A DNA stretch of 14,198 nt from NCBI GenBank assembly GCA_004525825.1, contig SPBY01000024.1, forward strand, positions 1-14,198. Direction: 5' to 3'. Origin of the DNA: Bacteroidia bacterium (GTDB lineage Bacteria > Bacteroidota > Bacteroidia > Bacteroidales > GCA-2748055). The translations under genes were made by a program, and so were the position numbers. Each line of letters starts with the position of its first letter. Position 1 is the stretch's first letter. The notes under the pieces were generated by a model that saw nothing but the letters and a program-made list of their open reading frames with translations, searched no databases and was not told the DNA's origin. This document shows positions 6,388 through 14,110 of this stretch, piece by piece.

Positions 6388-8328
6388 TTATTTGTAATTC
6401 CGTTGTTTTACTTCGATGTATTTAAAATCCAGGTTCTCCTTGTGCAGTGCCGGATCCTTATCCTCTCCCTTATACTCCCAGGCTGCCACAAAGGTCATAT
6501 TTTTGTCGTCGCGCAGTGCTTCCCCCTCTTCGGTCTGGTACTCTTCCCTGAAATGACCCCCGCAGGATTCTTCCCGGATAAGGGCATCCATGGCCATCAG
6601 TTCGCCCAGTTCAATGAAGTCGGCCAGCCGGCTCGCTTTCTGTAATTCCCCATTCAGGTCATCGATTTTCCCGGGGATCTTCAGATCGAACCAGAACACC
6701 TCTTTCAGTTTCCGGATCTCCTCCCTGGCTTTGAGCAGGCCCTCTTTGTTCCGGGCCATTCCCACACCATCCCACATGATCTTTCCAAGTTTTTTATGCA
6801 GGGTATCAACACTCATGGTACCCCGGATAGCCATCAGCTTTTCCAGTTGCTCCCTGACCTCTTTTTCAGCCTCTTCAAACTCCGGGATATCTGTTTTAAA
6901 CCGTGGAGTATTGATCTCATCGGCCAGATAGTTCTGGATGGTGTATGGAAGGACAAAATAGCCATCGGCAAGACCCTGCATCAGGGCAGATGCACCCAGC
7001 CGGTTGGCCCCGTGGTCGGAGAAGTTCGACTCGCCTGTAGCAAAAAGTCCCGGGATGGTGGAGTGAAGTTCATAATCGACCCAGATTCCACCCATGGAAT
7101 AGTGGATGGCCGGATAAATCATCATGGGTACCTTGTAGGGATTGTGGTCGGTAATCTTTTCATACATCTGGAAAAGGTTGCCGTATTTAGCTTCTATTAC
7201 ATCCTTCCCCAGCCTTTCAATGGCATCTTTGAAATCGAGGAAAACGGCCAGACCGGTGGAGTTAACCCCGTATCCGGCATCACAACGCTCCTTGGCTGCC
7301 CTGGAGGCCACATCGCGGGGCACCAGGTTTCCAAAGGCCGGATACCTTCTCTCCAGGTAGTAGTCGCGATCCTCCTCGGGGATGTCTCCTCCCCTGAGCG
7401 TGCCTTTCTGCAGCCCTTCAGCATCCTCCTTCTTTTTGGGCACCCAGATGCGGCCGTCGTTCCTCAGGCTTTCGCTCATCAGGGTAAGTTTTGACTGGGC
7501 TTCACCGTGTACGGGAATGCAGGTGGGGTGGATCTGCACGAAGCAGGGATTTCCAAAGAGGGCTCCCTTTTTATAGCATTGCCAGGCGGCACTTGCATTG
7601 GCGCCCATGGCCATGGTGGAGAGGAAAAATACATTGCCGTATCCGCCCGACGCCAGCACCACTGCGTGAGCACTGAAGCGTTCCAGTTTGCCTGTTATCA
7701 CATCCCGGCCAATGATTCCACGCGCTTTTCCGTCGACCATTACCAGGTTGTACATCTCCATCCTCGGGTACATTTCGATGTTTCCCTTTTTCACCTGCCT
7801 GGCTTGCGCCTGGTAAGCTCCCAGGAGCAGCTGCTGACCGGTTTGTCCCCGCGCATAAAACGTCCGGGATACCAGCGCACCGCCAAAAGAGCGATTGTCG
7901 AGGGTGCCTCCGTACTCCCGGGCAAAGGGCACTCCCTGTGCCACACACTGATCGATAATCTCGTTGCTCACCTCAGCAAGCCTGTAAACGTTGGCCTCCC
8001 GGGAACGGTAGTCGCCCCCCTTGATGGTATCATAAAAGAGGCGATAGATGCTGTCGCCATCGTTCTGGTAATTCTTGGCGGCATTGATACCCCCCTGAGC
8101 GGCAATGGAGTGTGCTCGTCTGGGGCTGTCCTGGTAACAGAAGGATTTTACCTTGAATCCCATTTCAGCCAGGGAGGCTGCAGCAGAGGCGCCGGCCAGA
8201 CCGGTTCCGATCACGATCACATCCAGTTTTCGCTTGTTTGCCGGGTTGACCAGGTTCTGGTTCGATTTATAATTTGACCATTTTTCCGCTAAGGGTCCAT
8301 CGGGTATCCTGGAATTAAGCTTAACCAT
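6388..8328 (-). CDS. sdhA: Succinate dehydrogenase/fumarate reductase flavoprotein subunit
   Basis: Catalytic subunit of complex II, interconverting succinate and fumarate with covalently bound FAD. At 646 aa it has the length of the larger B-type (Bacteroidota/Bacillus/epsilonproteobacterial) form. Seen in order: dinucleotide fold VIGTGLAGASAA (about 38-50, GxGxxG at 41-46); flavinylation site RRAHSIAAQGGINAA with H73; VVLASGGYGNVFFLST; the substrate segments QIHPT, NLVPRDVASRA, PAIHYSMGGIWVDY and FSDHGANRLGASALMQG; and a C-terminal helical domain with charged tail. All expected active-site His/Arg residues are present. It lies 18 bp after sdhC and 13 bp before sdhB, so one transcript is likely. 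The N-terminal 30 residues before the fold are typical of this subfamily. It differs from the homologous nadB by flavinylation and by SDHGANR. Confidence 0.95.
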   Translation of the reverse strand: MVKLNSRIPDGPLAEKWSNYKSNQNLVNPANKRKLDVIVIGTGLAGASAAASLAEMGFKVKSFCYQDSPRRAHSIAAQGGINAAKNYQNDGDSIYRLFYDTIKGGDYRSREANVYRLAEVSNEIIDQCVAQGVPFAREYGGTLDNRSFGGALVSRTFYARGQTGQQLLLGAYQAQARQVKKGNIEMYPRMEMYNLVMVDGKARGIIGRDVITGKLERFSAHAVVLASGGYGNVFFLSTMAMGANASAAWQCYKKGALFGNPCFVQIHPTCIPVHGEAQSKLTLMSESLRNDGRIWVPKKKEDAEGLQKGTLRGGDIPEEDRDYYLERRYPAFGNLVPRDVASRAAKERCDAGYGVNSTGLAVFLDFKDAIERLGKDVIEAKYGNLFQMYEKITDHNPYKVPMMIYPAIHYSMGGIWVDYELHSTIPGLFATGESNFSDHGANRLGASALMQGLADGYFVLPYTIQNYLADEINTPRFKTDIPEFEEAEKEVREQLEKLMAIRGTMSVDTLHKKLGKIMWDGVGMARNKEGLLKAREEIRKLKEVFWFDLKIPGKIDDLNGELQKASRLADFIELGELMAMDALIREESCGGHFREEYQTEEGEALRDDKNMTFVAAWEYKGEDKDPALHKENLDFKYIEVKQRNYK

Positions 8329-8346
8329 ATTGGGTAATTGTTGATG

Positions 8347-9012
8347 TTATAGGAAGTAGATATATACAGGGATAAAGGAGAAGCCGCCCACAATGATGGT
8401 GGAGTAGATGATGGCCAGAAACTGGACCACCGGGGTGTACTTCTTGTGATCCATCCCCAGTGTTTTGAACGCCGATTGAAATCCGTGTACCAGGTGAAAG
8501 CCAAGGAACACAAAGGCAGCGATATAGAAAATCACAAAGGGAAGCATTTTGAATTTATCAATGATTTCGGAGGCAAAATCGTGATAGGCCTTCCCATCCA
8601 CGATCACTTCAGCAGCGTGACCGAACTTTGCCTTGAGGTAGAAATCCATCATGTGGATCACCAGGAAGACCAGTGTGATCAGGGCCGTATGAATCATGAA
8701 TTTTGAGAAGAAGGAAGTGTTGGAGTAGTTGGCCTTGTTGTACCTGTTGGGCCTTGCCACCCAGTTCTGTATCTGCAGAATCAGTGCATAGATCATATGC
8801 AGCAGAAATCCGCCGAACAGAATGATCTCGAAAATCTTGATCAGGATGTTTGTGCTCATGATGTGAGCGGCTTTGTTGTACACCATGGGGTCGTCAAAAA
8901 TGACAATCAACAGATTGATTCCCATGTGGACCAGCAGGAAAATAATCAGGAAAATCCCTGCCAGCGACATCAGAAGTTTCTTTCCGAGGGAAGAAGTGAA
9001 AATACTGGACAT
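8347..9012 (-). CDS. sdhC: Succinate dehydrogenase cytochrome b558 membrane subunit
   Basis: Membrane anchor of B-type complex II, which holds two b haems and a menaquinone site. It is 221 aa with five hydrophobic helices at about 12-37, 58-80, 104-126, 157-180 and 194-218, the known topology of the cytochrome b558 family. Candidate axial haem ligands, from their place in helices I-IV, are H29 (LLVHMG), H72 (LLHMIYA), H120 (VIHMMDF) and H173 or H176 (GFHLVHGFQSAFKTLG). The single fused anchor with no SdhD agrees with the family. First gene of the operon: a TATATTTG box lies about 46 bp before the ATG. The start at 9012 (MSSIFTSSLGKKLLMS) matches family N-termini. Such di-haem enzymes usually work with low-potential menaquinone and can run in either direction; the direction here is not visible. 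Confidence 0.93.
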   Translation of the reverse strand: MSSIFTSSLGKKLLMSLAGIFLIIFLLVHMGINLLIVIFDDPMVYNKAAHIMSTNILIKIFEIILFGGFLLHMIYALILQIQNWVARPNRYNKANYSNTSFFSKFMIHTALITLVFLVIHMMDFYLKAKFGHAAEVIVDGKAYHDFASEIIDKFKMLPFVIFYIAAFVFLGFHLVHGFQSAFKTLGMDHKKYTPVVQFLAIIYSTIIVGGFSFIPVYIYFL

Positions 9013-9057
9013 ATGATTACAATTAGAATAAGTTACTTAAATTGCATTGAGTCAAAA

Positions 9058-9065
9058 CAAATATA
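9058..9065 (-). promoter_or_regulatory. Candidate -7 box of the sdhCAB promoter
   Basis: TATATTTG on the - strand fits the Bacteroidota -7 consensus TAnnTTTG exactly and would give a leader of about 40 nt for sdhC. No clear TTG is found about 19 bp upstream, so this may need an activator or be a weak match. The rest of the 130-bp divergent region shows no obvious box for the + strand aminopeptidase at 9143. Confidence 0.4.
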
Positions 9066-9142
9066 GGATTTTCTAATTCCTTCTTACCTGGTACATTTCC
9101 TACAACAGGTAAACGAACCTCTATTTAGAAGCTTTTCAATTT

Positions 9143-10377
9143 ATGAAACCCGATCCCGTCCCGTCTGCCCTCTTTCGACGCAACAGGTCAAAACTGGCAG
9201 CATTAATGGCTCGCGGCTCCCTGGTGCTGATTCGATCGGGCGATGTAAAGTCAAGGAGCGGCGATCAGTACTATCCTTTCCGCCAACATTCAGATTTTTT
9301 CTACCTCACCGGGATCATGCAGGAAGCTTATCTCTTTGCATTTTTTCCTGATCATCCCGATCCGGATTTCAGGGAACTACTTTTTATCCGGAGGTCCACT
9401 CCCAAGTCAGAATTGTGGACCGGACCCCTTCCGGGACTGGAAGAGGTTCAAGGGCTTTCGGGGATTAGTCATGTACGGTGGCTGGCAGAAAAGGATGCCA
9501 TACTGGAAGTGCTGCTGAAGGATACCACCATGGTCTATTGCGACCAGGACTTAAGGGAACTGGCAGAGGTAAACAGGATGCCTCTGGCCCCCCTGATGGA
9601 GCGACTCAGGATGATCAAAGAGGCTGAAGAGATTGATCAGATAAAAAATGCCATATCCATCACCCGTTCAGCTTTTTTGGAGGTGTTGGGGAAGGCTGAA
9701 CCCGGGGTGTGGGAGTACCAGCTGGAAGCTGAGATCATTGCTGCCTTTATTAAGAATGGGGCAGCAGGACATGCATATGATCCCATTGTGGCCAGCGGAA
9801 AAAATGCCCTGATCCTCCACTACATAAAAAACAGCAGTCAGTGTCAGGACGGGGCTTTGCTTCTGATGGATTTCGGGGCGGAAGTCAACAACTATGCAGC
9901 TGACTGTTCCAGAACCATTCCCGTGAACGGTCGTTTTACTCCCAGGCAGCGGGAACTGTATGAAGCGGTGCTCAGGGTCTTCCGGCAGGCCAGGGACATG
10001 ATGGTGCCGGGCACTGTCCTGGATGACTTCCACGAGCAGGTGGGTAAGCTTGGGAAGAGGAGCACATTGCTCTTGGTCTCTACTCCCGGGAAGATGCAAA
10101 GAGGTCATCCAACCAGGATCCACTCTGGAAGAACTATTACATGCACGGCACTTCCCACTCCCTCGGACTGGATGTGCATGATCCCTTTGACCGTTCCAGG
10201 CCCTTTGAACCGGGAATGGTGCTCACCTGTGAGCCAGCCATCTATATTCCGGAAGAGCAGACGGGTATCCGGCTGGAGAACAACATCCTGATTACCGGGG
10301 ACGGACCGGTGGATCTGATGGAAGGAATCCCCCTCGAAGCGGATGAAATCGAAGAACTGATGAACAGGAAACGCTGA
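9143..10377 (+). pseudogene. M24B Xaa-Pro aminopeptidase, broken by a one-base frameshift
   Basis: Second aminopeptidase P-like gene. From the ATG at 9143 the frame gives an AMP_N domain (YYPFRQHSDFFYLTGI, about residues 45-60) and the start of the catalytic domain, with ligands D243 (LMDFGAE) and D254 (ADCSRT). Family similarity stops after EQVGKL (10049-10051). It resumes one frame away from about 10054 as EEEHIALGLYSRED, then HGTSHSLGLDVHD, CEPAIYIPE and GIRLENNILI, which hold the other three ligands (H, E, E). The break is at CTTGGGAAG; one extra G would restore a 411-aa protein (KLGEEEH). Uncorrected, translation runs out of frame to 10291 and loses three metal ligands. This is either a real pseudogene or phase variant, or a base missed in a G run. 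It is probably cotranscribed with the hydrolase 5 bp downstream. It is shorter than the intact copy at 4206 and only distantly like it. Confidence 0.85.
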
Positions 10378-10382
10378 ACAAG

Positions 10383-11180
10383 ATGCAAAAACGCATTGAA
10401 TACAAAGGGATCCGGGTGGTCTACACGGATCGTGGAGAGGGCCCCTGTCTGGTACTGCTTCACGGTTACCTGGAAAGTGGAGAGATCTGGGACAATTTTG
10501 CGGAACGGATTCCGCAGGGATACAGGTTGATCATACCCGATCTTCCCGGTCATGGGCGCTCAGGCACCTGGGGAGCTATGCACAGCATGGACGATCTGGC
10601 AGGAGCCATCAAGGCCATACTGGAAGAGGAAAGCATCGAAAAAATTTTCCTGGTTGGGCACTCCATGGGGGGATATGTGGTCATGGCATTTGCAGAACTT
10701 TTTCCTGAAAAGCTGTTGGGCTACTCCCTTTTTCACTCCACCTGCTTTGCCGACAACGATGACAAGAAATTGAACCGCGACCGGGAAATCAGCCTGGTGC
10801 TTTGCGGAAGGAAAAGACAGATCGTGCTGGTCAACATCCCCAAGTCCTTTTCCATGGACAATGTGGATCTGATGCCTGAAGAAGTAGAAAGGGCCAGGCG
10901 CATTGCCCTTGAAAACAGCGACCCGGGAATCATTGCCCTTCTCAATGGAATGAAAGCGCGGCCCGACCGGGCAGCTGTATTGAAAGATCCTGCTCTGCCC
11001 CTCTTGCTCATTGGGGGAATGAAGGACAATTATATGCCACCTGAAGTCTTTGATAAGCTTGTCGCCCTGGCCCCTCATGCACAGGTGCTGCGTCTGGAAG
11101 AAAGCGGCCACATGGGTTTTATCGAAGAACCGGAAAAAGTGCTGCCCGTATTCATGGAAATGCTGGCAGGGCTTACTTAA
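10383..11180 (+). CDS. Alpha/beta-fold hydrolase
   Basis: Cytoplasmic-type serine hydrolase of 265 aa with no signal peptide. The alpha/beta core is complete: the oxyanion-loop motif LLHGYLES (H27-G28), DLPGHGRS (about 53-60), nucleophile elbow GHSMGG with S94, acid D215 (GGMKDNY) and H243 (ESGHMGF). A helical lid lies at about 120-185. The fold covers esterases, lipases, haloperoxidase-like and carbon-carbon hydrolases, and nothing seen here picks a substrate. The ATG is 5 bp after the stop of the broken aminopeptidase gene, so the two likely share a transcript. A role in peptide or ester turnover would be guesswork. No promoter of its own is visible. Its 3' end meets a hairpin that serves the convergent gene. 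Confidence 0.88.
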   Translation: MQKRIEYKGIRVVYTDRGEGPCLVLLHGYLESGEIWDNFAERIPQGYRLIIPDLPGHGRSGTWGAMHSMDDLAGAIKAILEEESIEKIFLVGHSMGGYVVMAFAELFPEKLLGYSLFHSTCFADNDDKKLNRDREISLVLCGRKRQIVLVNIPKSFSMDNVDLMPEEVERARRIALENSDPGIIALLNGMKARPDRAAVLKDPALPLLLIGGMKDNYMPPEVFDKLVALAPHAQVLRLEESGHMGFIEEPEKVLPVFMEMLAGLT

Positions 11181-11226
11181 AAAAGGCCTGTCAGCTTCAA
11201 TCCGGAGGATCTTCACCGACAGGCCT
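11179..11226 (-). terminator. Hairpin terminator of the Spy-like gene
   Basis: Perfect 9-bp arms AGGCCTGTC (11184-11192) and GACAGGCCT (11218-11226). On the - strand the stem is followed by a run of T's (rc of the A run 11184-11179), as in a Rho-independent terminator. The loop is long (25 nt) but contains its own ATCC/GGAT mini-hairpin. On the + strand no T run follows, so termination of the alpha/beta hydrolase here is less certain. Confidence 0.65.
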
Positions 11227-11254
11227 GGGGTGTATTAACCAACCCTAATTTTTA

Positions 11255-11740
11255 CTAGATGGACCTTCTATGTCCTGTCCCGTGTCCTTCTACGCGTCCC
11301 ATTCGACCCTGACCCATGCGGGCAGAGTGCCTTTGCCCTTGCTCCAGCTTCATCACTTGCTCATCGCTAAGCACATTCTTCACGGCTACCTGGTGTTTGA
11401 TCTGCAGTTTCCTCATCTTATTCATCAACTCGGTCTGCTGGTCAATGACTTTATCGACTGCATTCAGATCCACAGACTCTTCGGAAGTCAGGGTGCGTTC
11501 CTTTGCCCTGATCTCGACCATACGTGCCCTGAGGGGCTTCATGGTGCTGTAGTGTTCTGTTCGTAGTGAGGTGATTTCCGCGCTTTGTGCTTCGGTGAGA
11601 TCCAGGTAGGCGAACCTTCCTTCTCCCTCACCGTAAGCCATGCCCCTGCCTCCGTGGCGGTTTGGTTGGGCGTTCATGGTGGTGGCCATCAGCATGGCCA
11701 GGAGGAAGACTCCGGCCGGTAGTATCTTTCTTGTTTTCAT
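11255..11740 (-). CDS. Spy/CpxP-like periplasmic protein (LTxxQ motifs)
   Basis: Small exported helical protein of 161 aa. A signal peptide is clear: MKTRK, a hydrophobic core (LPAGVFLLAMLMATT), and likely cleavage after MNA at residue 24. The mature part is helical with two LTxxQ-type repeats, LTEAQ (48-52) and LSDEQ (124-128), the signature of the Spy/CpxP/ZraP group of periplasmic chaperones and metal-stress proteins. The ends are unusual: residues 25-45 and 134-161 are rich in G, R and H (RHGGRGMAYGEGEG; ARMGQGRMGRVEGHGTGHR), possibly metal-binding or disordered. It lies downstream of the S41 protease in the same direction, with 84 bp between, and ends at a hairpin terminator. No two-component genes adjoin it. 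Chaperone or metal role is inferred from family only. Confidence 0.75.
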   Translation of the reverse strand: MKTRKILPAGVFLLAMLMATTMNAQPNRHGGRGMAYGEGEGRFAYLDLTEAQSAEITSLRTEHYSTMKPLRARMVEIRAKERTLTSEESVDLNAVDKVIDQQTELMNKMRKLQIKHQVAVKNVLSDEQVMKLEQGQRHSARMGQGRMGRVEGHGTGHRRSI

Positions 11741-11761
11741 ATAAGATCAATTTAAATTAGA

Positions 11762-11778
11762 CAAATGGAATTCATTTG
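11762..11778. repeat. Palindromic site upstream of the Spy-like gene
   Basis: CAAATG-GAATT-CATTTG, perfect 6-bp arms, 22 bp before the start codon at 11740. On the - strand its right arm forms CCATTTG, close to a -7 box (TCCATTTG against TAnnTTTG). Position and symmetry would suit an operator for a dimeric regulator. No regulator gene is nearby. Confidence 0.3.
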
Positions 11779-11824
11779 CCTTTTTGATGTTAAGAACCAA
11801 GAAAGGTTTAATCTGTAGTATGGA

Positions 11825-13492
11825 TCAGAGTTTGGACATGGTGTCGATGGCCACCTGCAGGGTGTAGTCAATCTTAGCAATGATGGGGTAGAAACCCATG
11901 TTGTCGATGACATTTCTAGCCACATAAGCCTTGATGGTCTGTTTCAGGGCAAGCTCGGAAGTCCGGATATCTTCATAGTCGGGTGGCACACCCTTCCCTT
12001 TTGCAAATTCAATGAACTTGGGGAGAATGTTCTGATCGTTCAGGTACGCTTCAATTTCTTCAGCTGTGGTAAACCGCTCCAGGGAGGCCCTGTTTTTATC
12101 TGTATAGTAGAAAGCAAACCGGTACATCAGTCCCAGGCTTCTTGCCCGGTTGTAGTAGTCAGATAGGTAAGAGGTATCGACCGGGACAAACACATCGGGC
12201 ATGATTCCGCCTCCTCCATAGACAATCTTTCCACCGGGTGTGACAAATTTCTGGGAGTTGTCAAATTTGATGCTGTCACGGTGTTCCATTTCACCCCGCC
12301 TGATCCGGTCGGCAAAGTCGTGGTAATAGTCCTCTTTTCCGTTTTGGTAGGACCGCTGGATACTTCTTCCTGTGGGAGTATAGTAACGGGCCACCGTGAG
12401 CCGGAGAGCCGATCCGTCGGGGAAGCGCATCTCCTCCTGAACCAGACCCTTCCCGAAGGACCTGCGCCCGATGACCAGACCGCGATCGTTGTCCTGTATG
12501 GCACCCGCCAGAATCTCACTGGCCGAAGCGCTGGATTCATCAATCAGTACCACCACTTTATCCTTTTTGAGGATGCCACGTGAAGTGGCATAGTCATTCT
12601 CCCTGGGCCGTGCCTTTCCTTCGGTATAGACGATCAGCTGACCCTCTTCCAGGAACTGGTCAGCAATCATGGTGGCAGCCTCCATGATCCCGCCTCCGTT
12701 GTCCCTCAGGTCGAGGATCAGTTTATCCACTCCCTGGGATTTCAGCGTCTCAATGGCCTGCATAAACTCCCGAAATGTGGTCTGCGCAAACTGACTGATC
12801 TTGATGTATCCAATTTTATCATCCACCACGTAGGCCACATCTACGCTATAGATGGGGATATCGTCGCGTGTGATCTCGAAATCGAGGGGGGCTTTCTCTC
12901 CCTTGCGGTAGACGGATACCTTCACCTGGGTATTCTTGGGACCCTTCAGCATTTTCACAATGTCGTCGCTGTTCATGTTGACCCCGGCCACCAGAGAATC
13001 GTCCACCATGATGATCCTGTCACCTGCGGCAATTCCCACCAATTCGGAGGGACCGTTAGGGATGGTGTTGATGATGGCCACTGTATCGTCTGTCATGTTA
13101 AAGGAGACTCCGATGCCGCTGAAATTACCCACCAGGGGTTCTGAGAAACGCTGGAAATCTGTGGCGGGAATATAGATCGAATGCGGATCCAGCTTATCCA
13201 CCAAGGCCGGCATTACGGTCTCGTTCAAGGCGTCGAGGCTTACCGTATCCACATACTCATTCACGATGTACTGAATGGCCGAAGAGATTTTATTTCCTCT
13301 GGGGGTCAGGGAGAAGCCCGTACCCGAATTGTTTCCCGGACGTATGGAGAACTTCTGTCTGGCTACCTCATCGGTCACAATGCTCCGGATGCGAATGCCG
13401 GTAATCCAGTTTCCCAGCAGGATGCCGACAACCAGGGCAATGCTGACAATCACCGGCAAAAATACGATCACTCTTTCTCTCTTGGTCTTCAT
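11825..13492 (-). CDS. C-terminal processing peptidase, S41 family
   Basis: Envelope serine protease of the CtpA/Prc type, which degrades or trims proteins from the C-terminus. From the ATG at 13492 it is 555 aa. The frame opens 27 codons further up, but 13492 has a good Shine-Dalgarno (GGGAAGG) and the expected N-terminus: a basic patch (MKTKRER), then one membrane helix at about 9-27, so the protein is anchored with the protease in the periplasm. Seen in order: a helical N-domain, a PDZ domain at about 123-195 (GNFSGIGVSF, AAGDRIIMVDD), LDLRDNGGG, then the catalytic Ser-Lys pair S323 (SASASEILAGA) and K348 (RRSFGKGLVQ), 25 residues apart as in Prc. A helical C-terminal extension of about 85 residues (from TSYLSDYYNR) follows, as in many Bacteroidota homologues. 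It lies 34 bp after the deaminase gene, so cotranscription with it and tRNA-Leu is likely. Confidence 0.92.
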   Translation of the reverse strand: MKTKRERVIVFLPVIVSIALVVGILLGNWITGIRIRSIVTDEVARQKFSIRPGNNSGTGFSLTPRGNKISSAIQYIVNEYVDTVSLDALNETVMPALVDKLDPHSIYIPATDFQRFSEPLVGNFSGIGVSFNMTDDTVAIINTIPNGPSELVGIAAGDRIIMVDDSLVAGVNMNSDDIVKMLKGPKNTQVKVSVYRKGEKAPLDFEITRDDIPIYSVDVAYVVDDKIGYIKISQFAQTTFREFMQAIETLKSQGVDKLILDLRDNGGGIMEAATMIADQFLEEGQLIVYTEGKARPRENDYATSRGILKKDKVVVLIDESSASASEILAGAIQDNDRGLVIGRRSFGKGLVQEEMRFPDGSALRLTVARYYTPTGRSIQRSYQNGKEDYYHDFADRIRRGEMEHRDSIKFDNSQKFVTPGGKIVYGGGGIMPDVFVPVDTSYLSDYYNRARSLGLMYRFAFYYTDKNRASLERFTTAEEIEAYLNDQNILPKFIEFAKGKGVPPDYEDIRTSELALKQTIKAYVARNVIDNMGFYPIIAKIDYTLQVAIDTMSKL

Positions 13493-13496
13493 ACTG

Positions 13497-13503
13497 CCTT
13501 CCC
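13497..13503 (-). promoter_or_regulatory. Shine-Dalgarno that decides the S41 protease start
   Basis: GGGAAGG ends 4 bp before the ATG at 13492. It is one of few strong ribosome binding sites in this window and supports this start over the upstream in-frame start at 13573, which would put 27 residues before the basic patch and membrane anchor and overlap the deaminase gene. Confidence 0.6.
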
Positions 13504-13526
13504 TTTCAAATTCCCTATTCGGATGA

Positions 13527-13970
13527 TTAATCAATTTCAGGTATGTGTACCAGCTCAATCTCTGCCCTGTCAAGGAGATCGAGTCCGTCTGTAATCCTGT
13601 ATTTTTCCTGGTAAATCACCCTGACGATGCCTGACTGAATAATCAGTTTGGCGCATTCCACGCAGGGGGAAGTGGTAATATAGAGGGTCGAGCCATCGCT
13701 GCTGTTGTTGGATTTGGCCACCTTGGTAATGGCATTGGCCTCTGCATGCAATACATAAGATTTTGTGTTCTCATGCTCATCCTCGCACTTATTCTCAAAT
13801 CCGGAGGGTGTACCGTTATACCCGTCGGAGATGATCATCTTTTCTTTAACCAGGAGCGCACCCACCTGTTTGCGGATGCAATAGGAGTTGGATGCCCAGA
13901 TCCTGGCCATCTTCAGATAGCGCTTGTCAATAGCCAATTGTTTTTCTCCAGTGATTGTTTGTTCTGACAT
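13527..13970 (-). CDS. dCMP deaminase-type cytidine/deoxycytidylate deaminase
   Basis: Zinc-dependent deaminase of the ComEB/dCMP deaminase family, which converts dCMP to dUMP for thymidylate synthesis; cytoplasmic. At 147 aa it has a normal length. Zinc site and general base are intact: HAEAN with H75 and E77, and PCVEC with C103 and C106. The family segment GYNGTPSGFENKCED (51-65) carries an extra Cys62, and the acidic EDEHE follows; both fit dCMP deaminases, which bind a second zinc in some members. GALLVKEKMIISDGYNG is also typical. The start at 13970 (MSEQTITGEKQLAIDKRYLKMA) lies only 14 bp after the 3' end of tRNA-Leu, with no room for a normal promoter, so its mRNA is probably made by readthrough from the tRNA. 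The S41 gene follows 34 bp later. Confidence 0.9.
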   Translation of the reverse strand: MSEQTITGEKQLAIDKRYLKMARIWASNSYCIRKQVGALLVKEKMIISDGYNGTPSGFENKCEDEHENTKSYVLHAEANAITKVAKSNNSSDGSTLYITTSPCVECAKLIIQSGIVRVIYQEKYRITDGLDLLDRAEIELVHIPEID

Positions 13971-13984
13971 CCGGAATAAAATTG

Positions 13985-14068
13985 TGCCCAGGGCCGGGAT
14001 CGAACCGGCACGATATTGCTATCACTGGTGTTTGAGACCAGCGCGTCTACCAATTCCGCCACCTGGGC
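13985..14068 (-). tRNA. tRNA-Leu (anticodon CAA)
   Basis: An 84-nt class II tRNA folds completely. Acceptor GCCCAGG/CCTGGGC with discriminator A; D-arm GCG...CGC with GGTAGA in its loop; anticodon stem CTGGT/ACCAG around CTCAAAC, giving anticodon CAA (reads UUG); long variable arm with GATA-GCAA-TATC; T-arm GCCGG-TTCGATC-CCGGC. CCA is not encoded. The long variable arm and anticodon agree on leucine. It lies 14 bp upstream of the deaminase gene on the same strand. Confidence 0.97.
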
Positions 14069-14110
14069 TATTCATTGTAATTCTTATATTAGAACTCTTT
14101 GCCACTCTTT

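Noticed and set aside
6796..7494. 232-codon open frame on the + strand opposite sdhA
   Set aside because: Same reason: an antisense shadow of a well-supported gene, with no recognisable domain.
7507..8277. 256-codon open frame on the + strand opposite sdhA
   Set aside because: It lies wholly inside the conserved sdhA coding sequence, and its translation shows no family motif. It is open because of codon bias on the other strand.
10046..10060. Programmed ribosomal frameshifting in the second aminopeptidase
   Set aside because: There is no slippery heptamer (X XXY YYZ) at the site, no Shine-Dalgarno-like stimulator was noticed, and frameshifting is not a known feature of this family. A missing base is simpler.
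13493..13573. 27-residue N-terminal extension of the S41 protease
   Set aside because: It would overlap the deaminase gene and place a polar stretch before the basic patch and membrane helix. The ATG at 13492 has a good Shine-Dalgarno.
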